From positions 1 to 13,010 of the forward strand of contig JAJPYK010000184.1 of assembly GCA_021205005.1 (NCBI GenBank): a stretch of DNA of 13,010 nt, read 5' to 3'. The stretch is from Paraprevotella sp. GTDB taxonomy: Bacteria > Bacteroidota > Bacteroidia > Bacteroidales > Bacteroidaceae. The notes under the pieces are model-generated. The model was not told the DNA's origin. It ran no database searches and saw only the letters and a list, made by a program, of their open reading frames with translations. The stretch's first letter is position 1. The number at the start of each line of letters is the position of its first letter. The translations under genes were made by a program, and so were the position numbers. This document shows positions 1 through 6,970 of this stretch, piece by piece.

Positions 1-4
1 GATT

Positions 5-274
5 ATGACAAAGAGAAGAATATTAAAAAGAAACATAAACTATATCTGTAGCGAGTTGTTTGCCGAGTGTGTAGCGCTGACACATTATAAAACGAATACG
101 GATCCGCAAGACGTAGACAACGTCATGGGGAGGATCCTGTTGATGCGCGACGAATTTATCAATTGCATCAGCCATACGGAACCCGGAAACTCAAAAGGAT
201 TTTTTAGGAAATTGCGCTCGGACTTCAGTGCACAAGTAGACGACGTGGTCAGTTCCATCAGCCAGCTCTGCTAA
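5..274 (+). CDS. Small conserved-type hypothetical protein (89 aa)
   Basis: I do not recognise a domain with a known function. The product is a small soluble protein with a very basic N terminus (MTKRRILKRN), a predicted mainly helical middle (residues about 10-50) and three cysteines (15, 22, 54, with a fourth as the last residue). There is no signal peptide or membrane segment. The ATG at 5 is four bases from the window edge, so an upstream in-frame extension cannot be excluded, but the basic MTKRR opening looks like a natural N terminus. Its TAA stop at 272-274 is followed directly by the ATG of the acyltransferase gene, so the two are almost certainly co-transcribed and translationally coupled. 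My recollection is that Bacteroides genomes carry similar small proteins in this setting, but that is not something the sequence itself proves. Role unknown. Confidence 0.75.
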   Translation: MTKRRILKRNINYICSELFAECVALTHYKTNTDPQDVDNVMGRILLMRDEFINCISHTEPGNSKGFFRKLRSDFSAQVDDVVSSISQLC

Positions 275-829
275 ATGTGGCGGCGTATTTGCAGCTTTCT
301 TCTCTTCCGTGTGATGGGTTGGAAAGCGGAAGTGACTGTACCCAGAGGGGATAAATACATCATGGCTCTTGCGCCCCATACGAGTAATTTCGATTTTATC
401 CTGGGCTTGCTTTACAGTTGCGCCGAGGGGTTTCGTTGTGACTTTCTCATGAAGAAGGAATGGTTCTTCTGGCCTTTGGGCGTCATGATGAGAAAGTGGG
501 GAGGAATACCGGTGTTTCGGAACAAACAGACGAACAGGACCGACCATCTGGCGGAAGTAGCCCGCGGGAGGACTTCCTTTCATCTGTGTATTACTCCGGA
601 AGGGACGCGGTCGCGCACGGAGGAGTGGAAAAAGGGATTTTACTATATTGCCCTGAAAGCAGGGTTGCCTATATTGCTTTACGGCGTGGATTATCCTACA
701 AAGACCATCCGCTGCACACGCATGGTTATCCCCGACGGAGATGTAGACAGACAGATGTCCGAAATCAAGGACTATTTTAAGGCGTTCAGGGGCAAACATC
801 CCTGGATGTTCACAACCGGTCCCATGTAA
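275..829 (+). CDS. PlsC-family 1-acyl-glycerol-3-phosphate acyltransferase-like protein
   Basis: This 184-aa protein belongs to the lysophospholipid acyltransferase (LPLAT/PlsC) family, whose members move a fatty acyl group from acyl-ACP or acyl-CoA onto a lysophospholipid or other hydroxyl acceptor at the inner face of the cytoplasmic membrane. The catalytic HX4D motif is present as APHTSNFDF (H35, D40). It is followed by the block II arginine in GGIPVFR (76-82), the acceptor-binding EGTRS (109-113) and the hydrophobic block IV GLPILLYGVDY (130-140). It is shorter than typical E. coli-type PlsC (about 245 aa) and lacks a strong N-terminal membrane anchor, so it may be a peripheral enzyme. 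The substrate cannot be read from the sequence: phosphatidic acid synthesis is possible, but Bacteroidales carry several paralogues, some acting on other lipids. The ATG directly abuts the preceding stop (TAAATG), implying translational coupling. The amidase gene begins 9 bases after its stop. Confidence 0.88.
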   Translation: MWRRICSFLLFRVMGWKAEVTVPRGDKYIMALAPHTSNFDFILGLLYSCAEGFRCDFLMKKEWFFWPLGVMMRKWGGIPVFRNKQTNRTDHLAEVARGRTSFHLCITPEGTRSRTEEWKKGFYYIALKAGLPILLYGVDYPTKTIRCTRMVIPDGDVDRQMSEIKDYFKAFRGKHPWMFTTGPM

Positions 830-838
830 AGAATATCA

Positions 839-3742
839 ATGATGAAGAAAAGAATCATAGTCCTGGCAGGTCTGCTCCTGTCGGGATTTTCCATTTATGC
901 ACAGAATGGCGAAAAGCTGATCCAGTCGAGTCTGGAAGGCTATTTTCTCCGATATAACGCTTCGTCAGCCACAACCTCAGATCCTTGTAAGATCAACGAA
1001 GTGAAAGTGGATAGCAAGAACCGCACGGCGGAATTGTATCTCAACGAGGGATTTGCCACACAATCGTTCAGTGCCGAAAAGGTGGACGGTATCTATCGCG
1101 ACGTGAAACGCCTGCTCCCCACCCCATACAATGCTTATCATATTATTATCTACGGCAACGGCATCCCCATAGAAGAACTGATTACCGGAGAAGATCACAA
1201 CGACTCCATGTCGCAAAGAAGATGGGGAGATGAGTTGTACCGCGGCGCACCGTGGGTGGAACGCACGCGGATTCCTTATACCGTGACCAAAGGTTTGCAG
1301 CACCGCCACCTTTCCGTTTGGGCCAGTCACGGGCGTTACTACAAAAACGAAGCGCGGAGATGGGAATGGCAGCGGCCTTATCTGTATTGTACCACAGAGG
1401 ACTTGTTCACGCAAACCATCGTTGTGCCTTTTCTCATTCCGATGTTGGAACATGCGGGGGCTTATGTTTTCTCTCCCCGCGAAAGGGACTGGCAGAACAA
1501 CGAATTCATCGTGGACAATGATACTCCGACGGAGGGCGGTACTTATGTAGAAAACAAAGGGAGGCAGAATTGGGAAAACTGCGGTACCGGTTTCGCGCAT
1601 TTGAAACCGTCTTATCTCGACGGAGAGAATCCGTTTGCCGACGGCACCGCCCGCGGCATCCAGACCGTGAGCCGTGAGACGCAAACGGCCTCCGTGCGTT
1701 GGACGCCCGACATTCCCGAGACCGGACGGTATGCCGTATATGTTTCTTATGCCACCTTACCGACCAGCATCTCCGACGCCCGTTATGTCGTCCGTCACAG
1801 CGGTATGACCACGACCTTTAAGGTCAATCAGAAGATGGGTGGAGGTACGTGGGTTTATCTCGGTACGTTCGATTTTGAAGAAGGTAATCCTCACGGGAAC
1901 TATGTCAGCCTGAGCAATCTGAGCGACTATCGCGGAATGGTGACGGCCGATGCCGTACGTTTCGGTGGCGGTATGGGCAACATTGTCCGCGGAGACTCCT
2001 TGGAAGCTTGCGTGAGCGGACTGCCCCGGTATCTGGAAGGGGCACGCTATAACGCACAGTGGAGCGGGATGCCTTATTGGGTGTACAGCAGTAAAAATGG
2101 AACGGACGATTACAGCGATGATATCAATGTGCGTTCGTTCATGACGAACTATCTAGCCGGAGGATCGCCATATTGTCCGGCAGACAGCGGATTGAACGTC
2201 CCTATTGAAATGACCATTGCGCTCCACAGCGATGCGGGCATTGCGCCCGACAGTACATTTGTCGGTACGCTGGGCATCTATACTACCGGTTACAACGACC
2301 GGAAACTGCCCTCCGGATTGTCCCGTCTGTCTTCGCGCGACCTTTGCGATCTTGTTATGACGCAGGTGGATGCCGATTTGACGAAGCTCTACGGCAAATG
2401 GAATAGACGACAACTGTTTGACCGCAATTACAGTGAGACCCGCGAACCTCAAGTGCCTTCGATGATTCTGGAGAAGCTCTCCCATCAAAATTTCCGTGAT
2501 ATGGTGCTCGGGCACGATCCGGCGTTCAAGTTCAATCTGGCCCGTGCCGTATACAAAGGTGTATTGAAATACCTGTCTTATTTGCATGAAACAGACTATG
2601 TGGTGCAACCTTTGCCGGTAACGGACTTCCAGACTCAGATCGATGCCGGACAAACGGAAATCACGTTGAATTGGGCGCCGCGGAAAGATGAATTGGAACC
2701 TTCGGCCGCGCCGAAAGGATATGTGGTCTATATGCGTCAGGGCGAAAACGGATATGACAACGGAACGTTTGTACGCGTTCCCCGTCTGACCGTCCCGGCA
2801 GAGGAGAACGTCATCTATTCGTTCAAGGTGACTGCGGTGAACGATGGCGGTGAAAGTTTTCCCTCCGAAGAATTGTCGGCCATGATTGCCAGAAAGGCCC
2901 ATGCCAGCGTGCTGATTATCGACGGATTCCAACGGGTGGCAGGTCCGCAGGTGGTGCAGACCGACTCCGACAGAGGCTTCGACATGGCGGCCGATCCGGG
3001 CGTGCCTTATCTTTGCTCTCCGGGGTTCAGCGGCAAACAAACCGTATTCAATATCTTGCAAAATCCGAAGACGTCATGGGGAGCGAGCGGGAATGAACTC
3101 GAAGGACGGATGATAGCCGGCAATACTTTCGACCACAGTCGGCTACATGGCGAGGCCATAGCCGCTGTCGGGGGGTATTCGTTTGCCTCGGTGTCGAGGT
3201 CGGCCGTAGAATCACAAGCCGTAAACCTGAATGCCTATAACATAGTAGACCTCATTTTGGGCCTGCAACGTAAAGACGGATACAGCTCGCAGTCTTATCC
3301 TTCGCTCACTCCGGCTTTGTGCGACGCGCTGCGGGAGTTTGCCCGCATGCGCGGAAGTCTCTTGGTGAGCGGAGCCTATGTGGCCCGTGACCAGAAAGAA
3401 AGGGAAAACGTAGACTTCCTCCGCAACACCTTGAAAGTAGACGCTTACGCCCCGGTAGATCTGGATGCGACATCACAGGTCAGCGGAATGAACATGACAT
3501 CGTATCTGTTCTCGGAGTTGAATGCAAAGCATTACGCTGTTACGCATTCCGATTGTCTGTTGCCCCAGGCGCCTGCATTCTCCACCCTGCTCTACACACC
3601 GTCCCGCTATTCGGCAGCCGTGGCCTATCAGGGAGAAGACTACCGCTCGCTCACATTGGGATTTCCGTTCGAATGTATCAAATATGCGACCGATCGGGAT
3701 AAGATGATGGGAGCCTTTCTCAGTTTCCTGTTGGGCAAGTAG
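839..3742 (+). CDS. Exported N-acetylmuramoyl-L-alanine amidase-like protein with nested golvesin-like domain, FN3 and C-terminal GATase-like domain
   Basis: This is a 967-aa secreted protein of the type often labelled 'xanthan lyase' in Bacteroides genomes. Residues 1-21 are a signal peptide (basic MMKKR, hydrophobic core, SIYA then Q22). An Amidase_3-like zinc hydrolase can be traced in two pieces: SHGRYY with H164 and TTEDLF with E187, leading to the usual 'LEHAGAYVFSPRERD' strand, then ALHSDA with H463 and a C-terminal helix region with VPSMILEK, whose E545 matches the catalytic glutamate. Between them, about 225-377, lies a beta-rich golvesin C-terminal-like domain. An FN3-like domain (about 590-685) and a Rossmann/GATase-like domain (about 688-965, no nucleophilic cysteine in LLVSGAY) follow. 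The likely role is cleavage of peptidoglycan stem peptides from glycan in the periplasm or at the surface; this is inferred from family motifs. No lipobox or type IX sorting domain is visible. The start may be ATG 839 or ATG 842; both keep the signal peptide. A terminator follows immediately. Confidence 0.85.
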   Translation: MMKKRIIVLAGLLLSGFSIYAQNGEKLIQSSLEGYFLRYNASSATTSDPCKINEVKVDSKNRTAELYLNEGFATQSFSAEKVDGIYRDVKRLLPTPYNAYHIIIYGNGIPIEELITGEDHNDSMSQRRWGDELYRGAPWVERTRIPYTVTKGLQHRHLSVWASHGRYYKNEARRWEWQRPYLYCTTEDLFTQTIVVPFLIPMLEHAGAYVFSPRERDWQNNEFIVDNDTPTEGGTYVENKGRQNWENCGTGFAHLKPSYLDGENPFADGTARGIQTVSRETQTASVRWTPDIPETGRYAVYVSYATLPTSISDARYVVRHSGMTTTFKVNQKMGGGTWVYLGTFDFEEGNPHGNYVSLSNLSDYRGMVTADAVRFGGGMGNIVRGDSLEACVSGLPRYLEGARYNAQWSGMPYWVYSSKNGTDDYSDDINVRSFMTNYLAGGSPYCPADSGLNVPIEMTIALHSDAGIAPDSTFVGTLGIYTTGYNDRKLPSGLSRLSSRDLCDLVMTQVDADLTKLYGKWNRRQLFDRNYSETREPQVPSMILEKLSHQNFRDMVLGHDPAFKFNLARAVYKGVLKYLSYLHETDYVVQPLPVTDFQTQIDAGQTEITLNWAPRKDELEPSAAPKGYVVYMRQGENGYDNGTFVRVPRLTVPAEENVIYSFKVTAVNDGGESFPSEELSAMIARKAHASVLIIDGFQRVAGPQVVQTDSDRGFDMAADPGVPYLCSPGFSGKQTVFNILQNPKTSWGASGNELEGRMIAGNTFDHSRLHGEAIAAVGGYSFASVSRSAVESQAVNLNAYNIVDLILGLQRKDGYSSQSYPSLTPALCDALREFARMRGSLLVSGAYVARDQKERENVDFLRNTLKVDAYAPVDLDATSQVSGMNMTSYLFSELNAKHYAVTHSDCLLPQAPAFSTLLYTPSRYSAAVAYQGEDYRSLTLGFPFECIKYATDRDKMMGAFLSFLLGK

Positions 3743-3777
3743 CGGGAGAAAGCCGTTTTCTATATTCCCGCTTTTTT
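3741..3777 (+). terminator. Intrinsic terminator after the amidase gene
   Basis: The outer arm AGCGGG (3741-3746) pairs with CCCGCT (3767-3772). An inner arm AGAAA (3747-3751) pairs with TTTCT (3757-3761), leaving a short loop and a bulge at 3762-3766. A run of six T (3772-3777) follows. The hairpin begins inside the stop codon of the upstream gene, which fits a rho-independent end to the three-gene unit. Confidence 0.8.
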
Positions 3778-3805
3778 CGGTGTTTCGATTTTTTTTCTAA
3801 CTTTG
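3775..3805 (+). promoter_or_regulatory. Bacteroidetes-type promoter (-33 TTTC, -7 TAACTTTG)
   Basis: TAACTTTG at 3798-3805 is an exact match to the Bacteroides -7 consensus TAnnTTTG. Nineteen bases upstream, TTTC (3775-3778) is a one-mismatch version of the -33 TTTG box. Transcription would start near 3811, giving a leader of about 25 bases before the ATG at 3837. The -33 box overlaps the T-tract of the preceding terminator. It probably drives the unit from the 108-aa gene through the SUI1 gene, because no other convincing promoter is seen between these genes. Confidence 0.65.
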
Positions 3806-3836
3806 CCTCAATAACATCTATAAAATTATCGAGTAT

Positions 3837-4163
3837 ATGTACGAAATACAAGCTAATGCCAAAGGTTCGCGCCTGATTACCGTCACGGACGAACATCTCA
3901 AGACGATCAAGAAGTATGCGCTCTTCCGCAGTTTGGTGGACCGCAACGGCATCATAGACGAAACGGTATTGGATAAACTGCGCCTGAATGTGCGTGATCT
4001 CATCGACACCCATCTGGAAGATGCCGACCTCTTGGATTTGTGTCGTAACGTGTTGTTCCACAACGATATGAAAGCCTATGGCTTGGGACAACTGGTGCAG
4101 TTGTACGTTAAGCAGTCCGACGTACTGAAAGGACCGGATTCGGAACCTGTCGAGGCGGAATAA
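3837..4163 (+). CDS. Hypothetical protein, 108 aa, predicted alpha-helical
   Basis: I do not recognise the family. The protein opens with a short beta-like stretch (MYEIQANAKGSRLITVTDE), continues as charged amphipathic helices (about 20-95) and ends in an acidic tail (SEPVEAE). It has one cysteine (C69) and no signal peptide, transmembrane segment or metal-binding cluster. The ATG at 3837 lies about 25 bases downstream of a predicted transcription start, which supports this start, and the AT-rich leader is typical of Bacteroidetes. The radical SAM gene begins 17 bases after its stop, so the two are probably co-transcribed. A role linked to the YgiQ protein is possible from position alone, but nothing in the sequence shows it. 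Confidence 0.8.
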   Translation: MYEIQANAKGSRLITVTDEHLKTIKKYALFRSLVDRNGIIDETVLDKLRLNVRDLIDTHLEDADLLDLCRNVLFHNDMKAYGLGQLVQLYVKQSDVLKGPDSEPVEAE

Positions 4164-4180
4164 GATAGGATGAACTATTG

Positions 4181-6193
4181 ATGAGAGAATACCGTTTGAC
4201 AGATTGGCTCCCGACGACCAAAAAGGAAATGGATCTGCGGGGATGGGATTGTGCTGACATCATCTTGTTCAGTGCGGACGCCTATGTGGATCATCCGTCC
4301 TTCGGGGCGGCCGTAATCGGCCGCGTGCTGGAGGCCGAGGGCTATCGTGTGGCTATCGTTCCTCAACCGGACTGGCATGGCGACTTCCGCGACTTCAAGA
4401 AGTTGGGACGTCCGCGATTATGGTTCGGCGTGGCTCCGGGCTGTATGGATTCGATGGTGAATAAATATACGGCCAACCGACGTCTGCGCAGCGAAGATGC
4501 CTACTCGCCCGACGGCAGACACGATTTGCGTCAGGAGTACCCCACTGTCGTATACAGCCGGATTTTGAAACAACTCTACCCCGATACGCCCGTGGTTCTG
4601 GGAGGAATCGAAGCATCTCTGCGCCGACTTACTCATTACGATTATTGGAAAGAGAAGTTCATGCCCTGCATCTTGTGCGACAGCGGGGCCGACATGATAC
4701 TCTACGGCATGGGAGAAAAGGCGGTGGTTGAGCTTTCCAACCGTTTGGAAACCGCCATTAACGACGGGAACGAATACTTGGATTACGATGAAAACGGAGC
4801 CGGACGCATCGGAATGAGGGCGTTTCGTCAGCTTATCACATACGGACGACAGATTCCTCAGACCGTATCCTTATATAACAAGGAGAACATACCGGGAGGC
4901 ATCTCGGCAGACGATATTGTCCTGCACTCGCACGAACAGTGCTTAAAGGACATGAAAGCTCAGGCCGAAAACTTCCGTCACATCGAAGAAGAGAGCAACA
5001 AATACTACGCACAGCGTATCCTTCAATCCGTCAACGGACGTTATGTCGTGGTCAATCCCCCCTATCCGCCGATGACGCAGGCTGAGATGGATCATTCTTT
5101 TGATTTACCTTATACGCGGCTGCCTCATCCTAAGTATAAAGGGCAGCGCATTCCGGCTTATGAGATGATTAAGTTCTCGGTCAATATGCACCGTGGTTGC
5201 TTCGGCGGTTGCGCTTTCTGTACCATTTCTGCTCATCAGGGCAAGTTCATTGTCAATCGTAGTAAGGAAAGCATACTCAAGGAGGTCCGGCAGATCACGG
5301 AGATGCCTGATTTCAAAGGTAACTTGTCCGACCTGGGCGGTCCCTCGGCCAACATGTACGGAATGAAGGGAAAAAACCTGAAAGCCTGCCAGAAATGCAA
5401 GCGCCCCTCATGTATTCACCCGGCAATTTGTCCGAATCTGAATACCGATCACAGTGCTTTGCTGGACATCTATCGGGCTGTGGATGCTTTGCCCGGTATC
5501 AAGCACAGTTATGTCGGAAGCGGCGTGCGTTACGATCTTCTTTTGCACGATGCCCAAGATGAACGTGTGAACCGGGCTGCTGCCGACTATACCCGTGAAC
5601 TTATCCTGCACCATGTGAGCGGACGGCTGAAGGTGGCTCCGGAGCATACCTCGGATCATGTGCTTGATCTCATGCGTAAACCTTCTTTCCTCCAGTTCGG
5701 ACAATTCAAAGCAATATTCGATCGCATCAATAGTGAAGCCGGCTTACGACAACAGATCATCCCTTATTTTATCAGCAGTCATCCGGGATGTACGGAAGAA
5801 GACATGGCCCAATTGGCCGTTGAGACGAAGAAACTGGACTTCCAGTTGGAACAAGTTCAGGATTTCACGCCTACGCCCATGACGGTCAGTACGGAAACCT
5901 GGGCTACGGGGTATCATCCTTATACGCTCGAACCGGTGTTCAGCGCCAAGTCTCCTCGTGAGAAGTTAGCGCAACGGATGTTCTTTTTTTGGTATAAACC
6001 GGAGGAACAACAAAAGATTCGGCTGGAACTTAGACGTATCGGCCGTCTGGATTTAATAGACAAACTGTTCGGACCTAAGGGGTTTGCGGAACGGAAAAAA
6101 CAAGTAAACTTACGGAATGAAAGTCATAGAGAGTTTTCAAAGAGCCAAAGTCAGAGACGGGATGTGCGAAGACGGCATCGTGACGACCGATGA
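4181..6193 (+). CDS. ygiQ: YgiQ-family radical SAM protein
   Basis: This 670-aa protein is a YgiQ/UPF0313-type radical SAM enzyme. It has an N-terminal YgiQ domain (about 1-320) with the GGIEASLRR segment at 141-149. The radical SAM core starts with a CX3CX2C cluster (C340, C344, C347 in RGCFGGCAFC) that would bind the 4Fe-4S cluster cleaving S-adenosylmethionine. A second cysteine group (C403, C406, C411, C417) and the APEHTSD segment (486-492) are also typical. The substrate of the family is not established to my knowledge. I place the start at ATG 4181, preceded by AGGA at 4167-4170; a TTG at 4178 would add only one residue. The basic C terminus (RRDVRRRHRDDR) lies within a 77-base overlap with the downstream phosphatase gene in another frame, so these last residues may be unconserved. 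Confidence 0.93.
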   Translation: MREYRLTDWLPTTKKEMDLRGWDCADIILFSADAYVDHPSFGAAVIGRVLEAEGYRVAIVPQPDWHGDFRDFKKLGRPRLWFGVAPGCMDSMVNKYTANRRLRSEDAYSPDGRHDLRQEYPTVVYSRILKQLYPDTPVVLGGIEASLRRLTHYDYWKEKFMPCILCDSGADMILYGMGEKAVVELSNRLETAINDGNEYLDYDENGAGRIGMRAFRQLITYGRQIPQTVSLYNKENIPGGISADDIVLHSHEQCLKDMKAQAENFRHIEEESNKYYAQRILQSVNGRYVVVNPPYPPMTQAEMDHSFDLPYTRLPHPKYKGQRIPAYEMIKFSVNMHRGCFGGCAFCTISAHQGKFIVNRSKESILKEVRQITEMPDFKGNLSDLGGPSANMYGMKGKNLKACQKCKRPSCIHPAICPNLNTDHSALLDIYRAVDALPGIKHSYVGSGVRYDLLLHDAQDERVNRAAADYTRELILHHVSGRLKVAPEHTSDHVLDLMRKPSFLQFGQFKAIFDRINSEAGLRQQIIPYFISSHPGCTEEDMAQLAVETKKLDFQLEQVQDFTPTPMTVSTETWATGYHPYTLEPVFSAKSPREKLAQRMFFFWYKPEEQQKIRLELRRIGRLDLIDKLFGPKGFAERKKQVNLRNESHREFSKSQSQRRDVRRRHRDDR

Positions 6194-6944
6194 TTTTGCC
6201 GCGGTCATCGACGGTTCTACCAGTAAAGGTACACTTCGCTTTGGAAAGAAAACGTCCGGACGGATGGCAATGGAGCTGCTGTGTGAGGAACTGACATCAT
6301 TGCCCGCAGAATGTAGTGTCGTTCAGGCCGTAAGTCAACTGACTTCATGCCTCCGACAATATTATCAGCAGCACGATTTATATGAAGAAGCCGTACGGTA
6401 CGGCGAAAATCGACTGACAGCCAGCACCGTAATTTACTCTCGACATCGGCGTGAAGTATGGATGATCGGAGATTGTTTATGCCGTTTCAACGGACAAACT
6501 TATGAGAACCCGAAAGCTGTGGACCGTATTCTTTCGGGAATTCGCGCAGACATACTTCGTTATTTGCTCCAAAAAGGGCATTCTATTTCTGATTTGCAAC
6601 ATTCAGCTTGGGGAAGGAAATGGATTTTTCCCTATTTAAAGGATCAATGTTCGTTTCAGAATGCAACGGATGCCGGCCCTTTCTGTTATACCGTATTGGA
6701 CGGATTCCCTGTGGATATGAAGCGAATCAGGCTGCTTTCCGTACCGATGGATTCGGCGGATTTGGTGCTAGCTTCTGACGGTTATCCTGTTTTGGCCGAT
6801 ACGTGGACCGAATCCGAACGCATATTGGCAGACTTGTTGGAACGTGATCCGCTATGTATTTATAAAAACCCCTCCACGAAAGGCTTGATTGACGGAAATA
6901 TATCTTTTGATGATCGTACTTATTTGCGTATCAGCCTCTCTTGA
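6117..6944 (+). CDS. PP2C-like (PPM family) protein phosphatase
   Basis: This 275-aa cytoplasmic protein shows the PPM/PP2C metal-dependent serine/threonine phosphatase motifs in order: R13 with E18-D19 (RDGMCEDG), D32-G33 (AVIDGST), G118-D119 (WMIGDCLCRF), D221-G222 (LVLASDGY) and D265-D266 (FDDRTYL). These match the phosphate-binding arginine and the metal-coordinating aspartates. There is no sensor, membrane or regulatory domain, so it is a stand-alone catalytic unit, and no kinase gene lies nearby; its substrate is unknown. The first glycine-rich loop is IDGSTSKG rather than the canonical DGHGG, so it is a divergent member. The ATG at 6117 is the only usable start: an in-frame TAA lies at 6105-6107 and the next ATG would delete R13. 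It therefore truly overlaps the end of ygiQ by 77 bases. menA starts 26 bases downstream of its stop. Confidence 0.82.
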   Translation: MKVIESFQRAKVRDGMCEDGIVTTDDFAAVIDGSTSKGTLRFGKKTSGRMAMELLCEELTSLPAECSVVQAVSQLTSCLRQYYQQHDLYEEAVRYGENRLTASTVIYSRHRREVWMIGDCLCRFNGQTYENPKAVDRILSGIRADILRYLLQKGHSISDLQHSAWGRKWIFPYLKDQCSFQNATDAGPFCYTVLDGFPVDMKRIRLLSVPMDSADLVLASDGYPVLADTWTESERILADLLERDPLCIYKNPSTKGLIDGNISFDDRTYLRISLS

Positions 6945-6970
6945 CTTCATTAATTTAGATACCTGACCTC

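Noticed and set aside
191..799. 202-codon minus-strand ORF opposite the acyltransferase
   Set aside because: Antisense shadow of a gene with HX4D and EGTR motifs.
2153..3061. 302-codon minus-strand ORF under the amidase gene
   Set aside because: Antisense to a gene with clear domains; the product is arginine/histidine-rich without recognisable motifs or its own promoter.
839..3742. Naming the large exported protein a xanthan lyase
   Set aside because: No polysaccharide lyase family motif is visible, whereas amidase zinc and catalytic residues are. The lyase label seems to be an inherited annotation.
4178..4180. TTG start one codon upstream of the ygiQ ATG
   Set aside because: ATG at 4181 immediately follows and is a better start.
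6945..6970. Possible -7 promoter box TAATTTAG before menA
   Set aside because: It mismatches TAnnTTTG, lacks a convincing -33 box, and the 26-base gap is more consistent with an internal operon junction.
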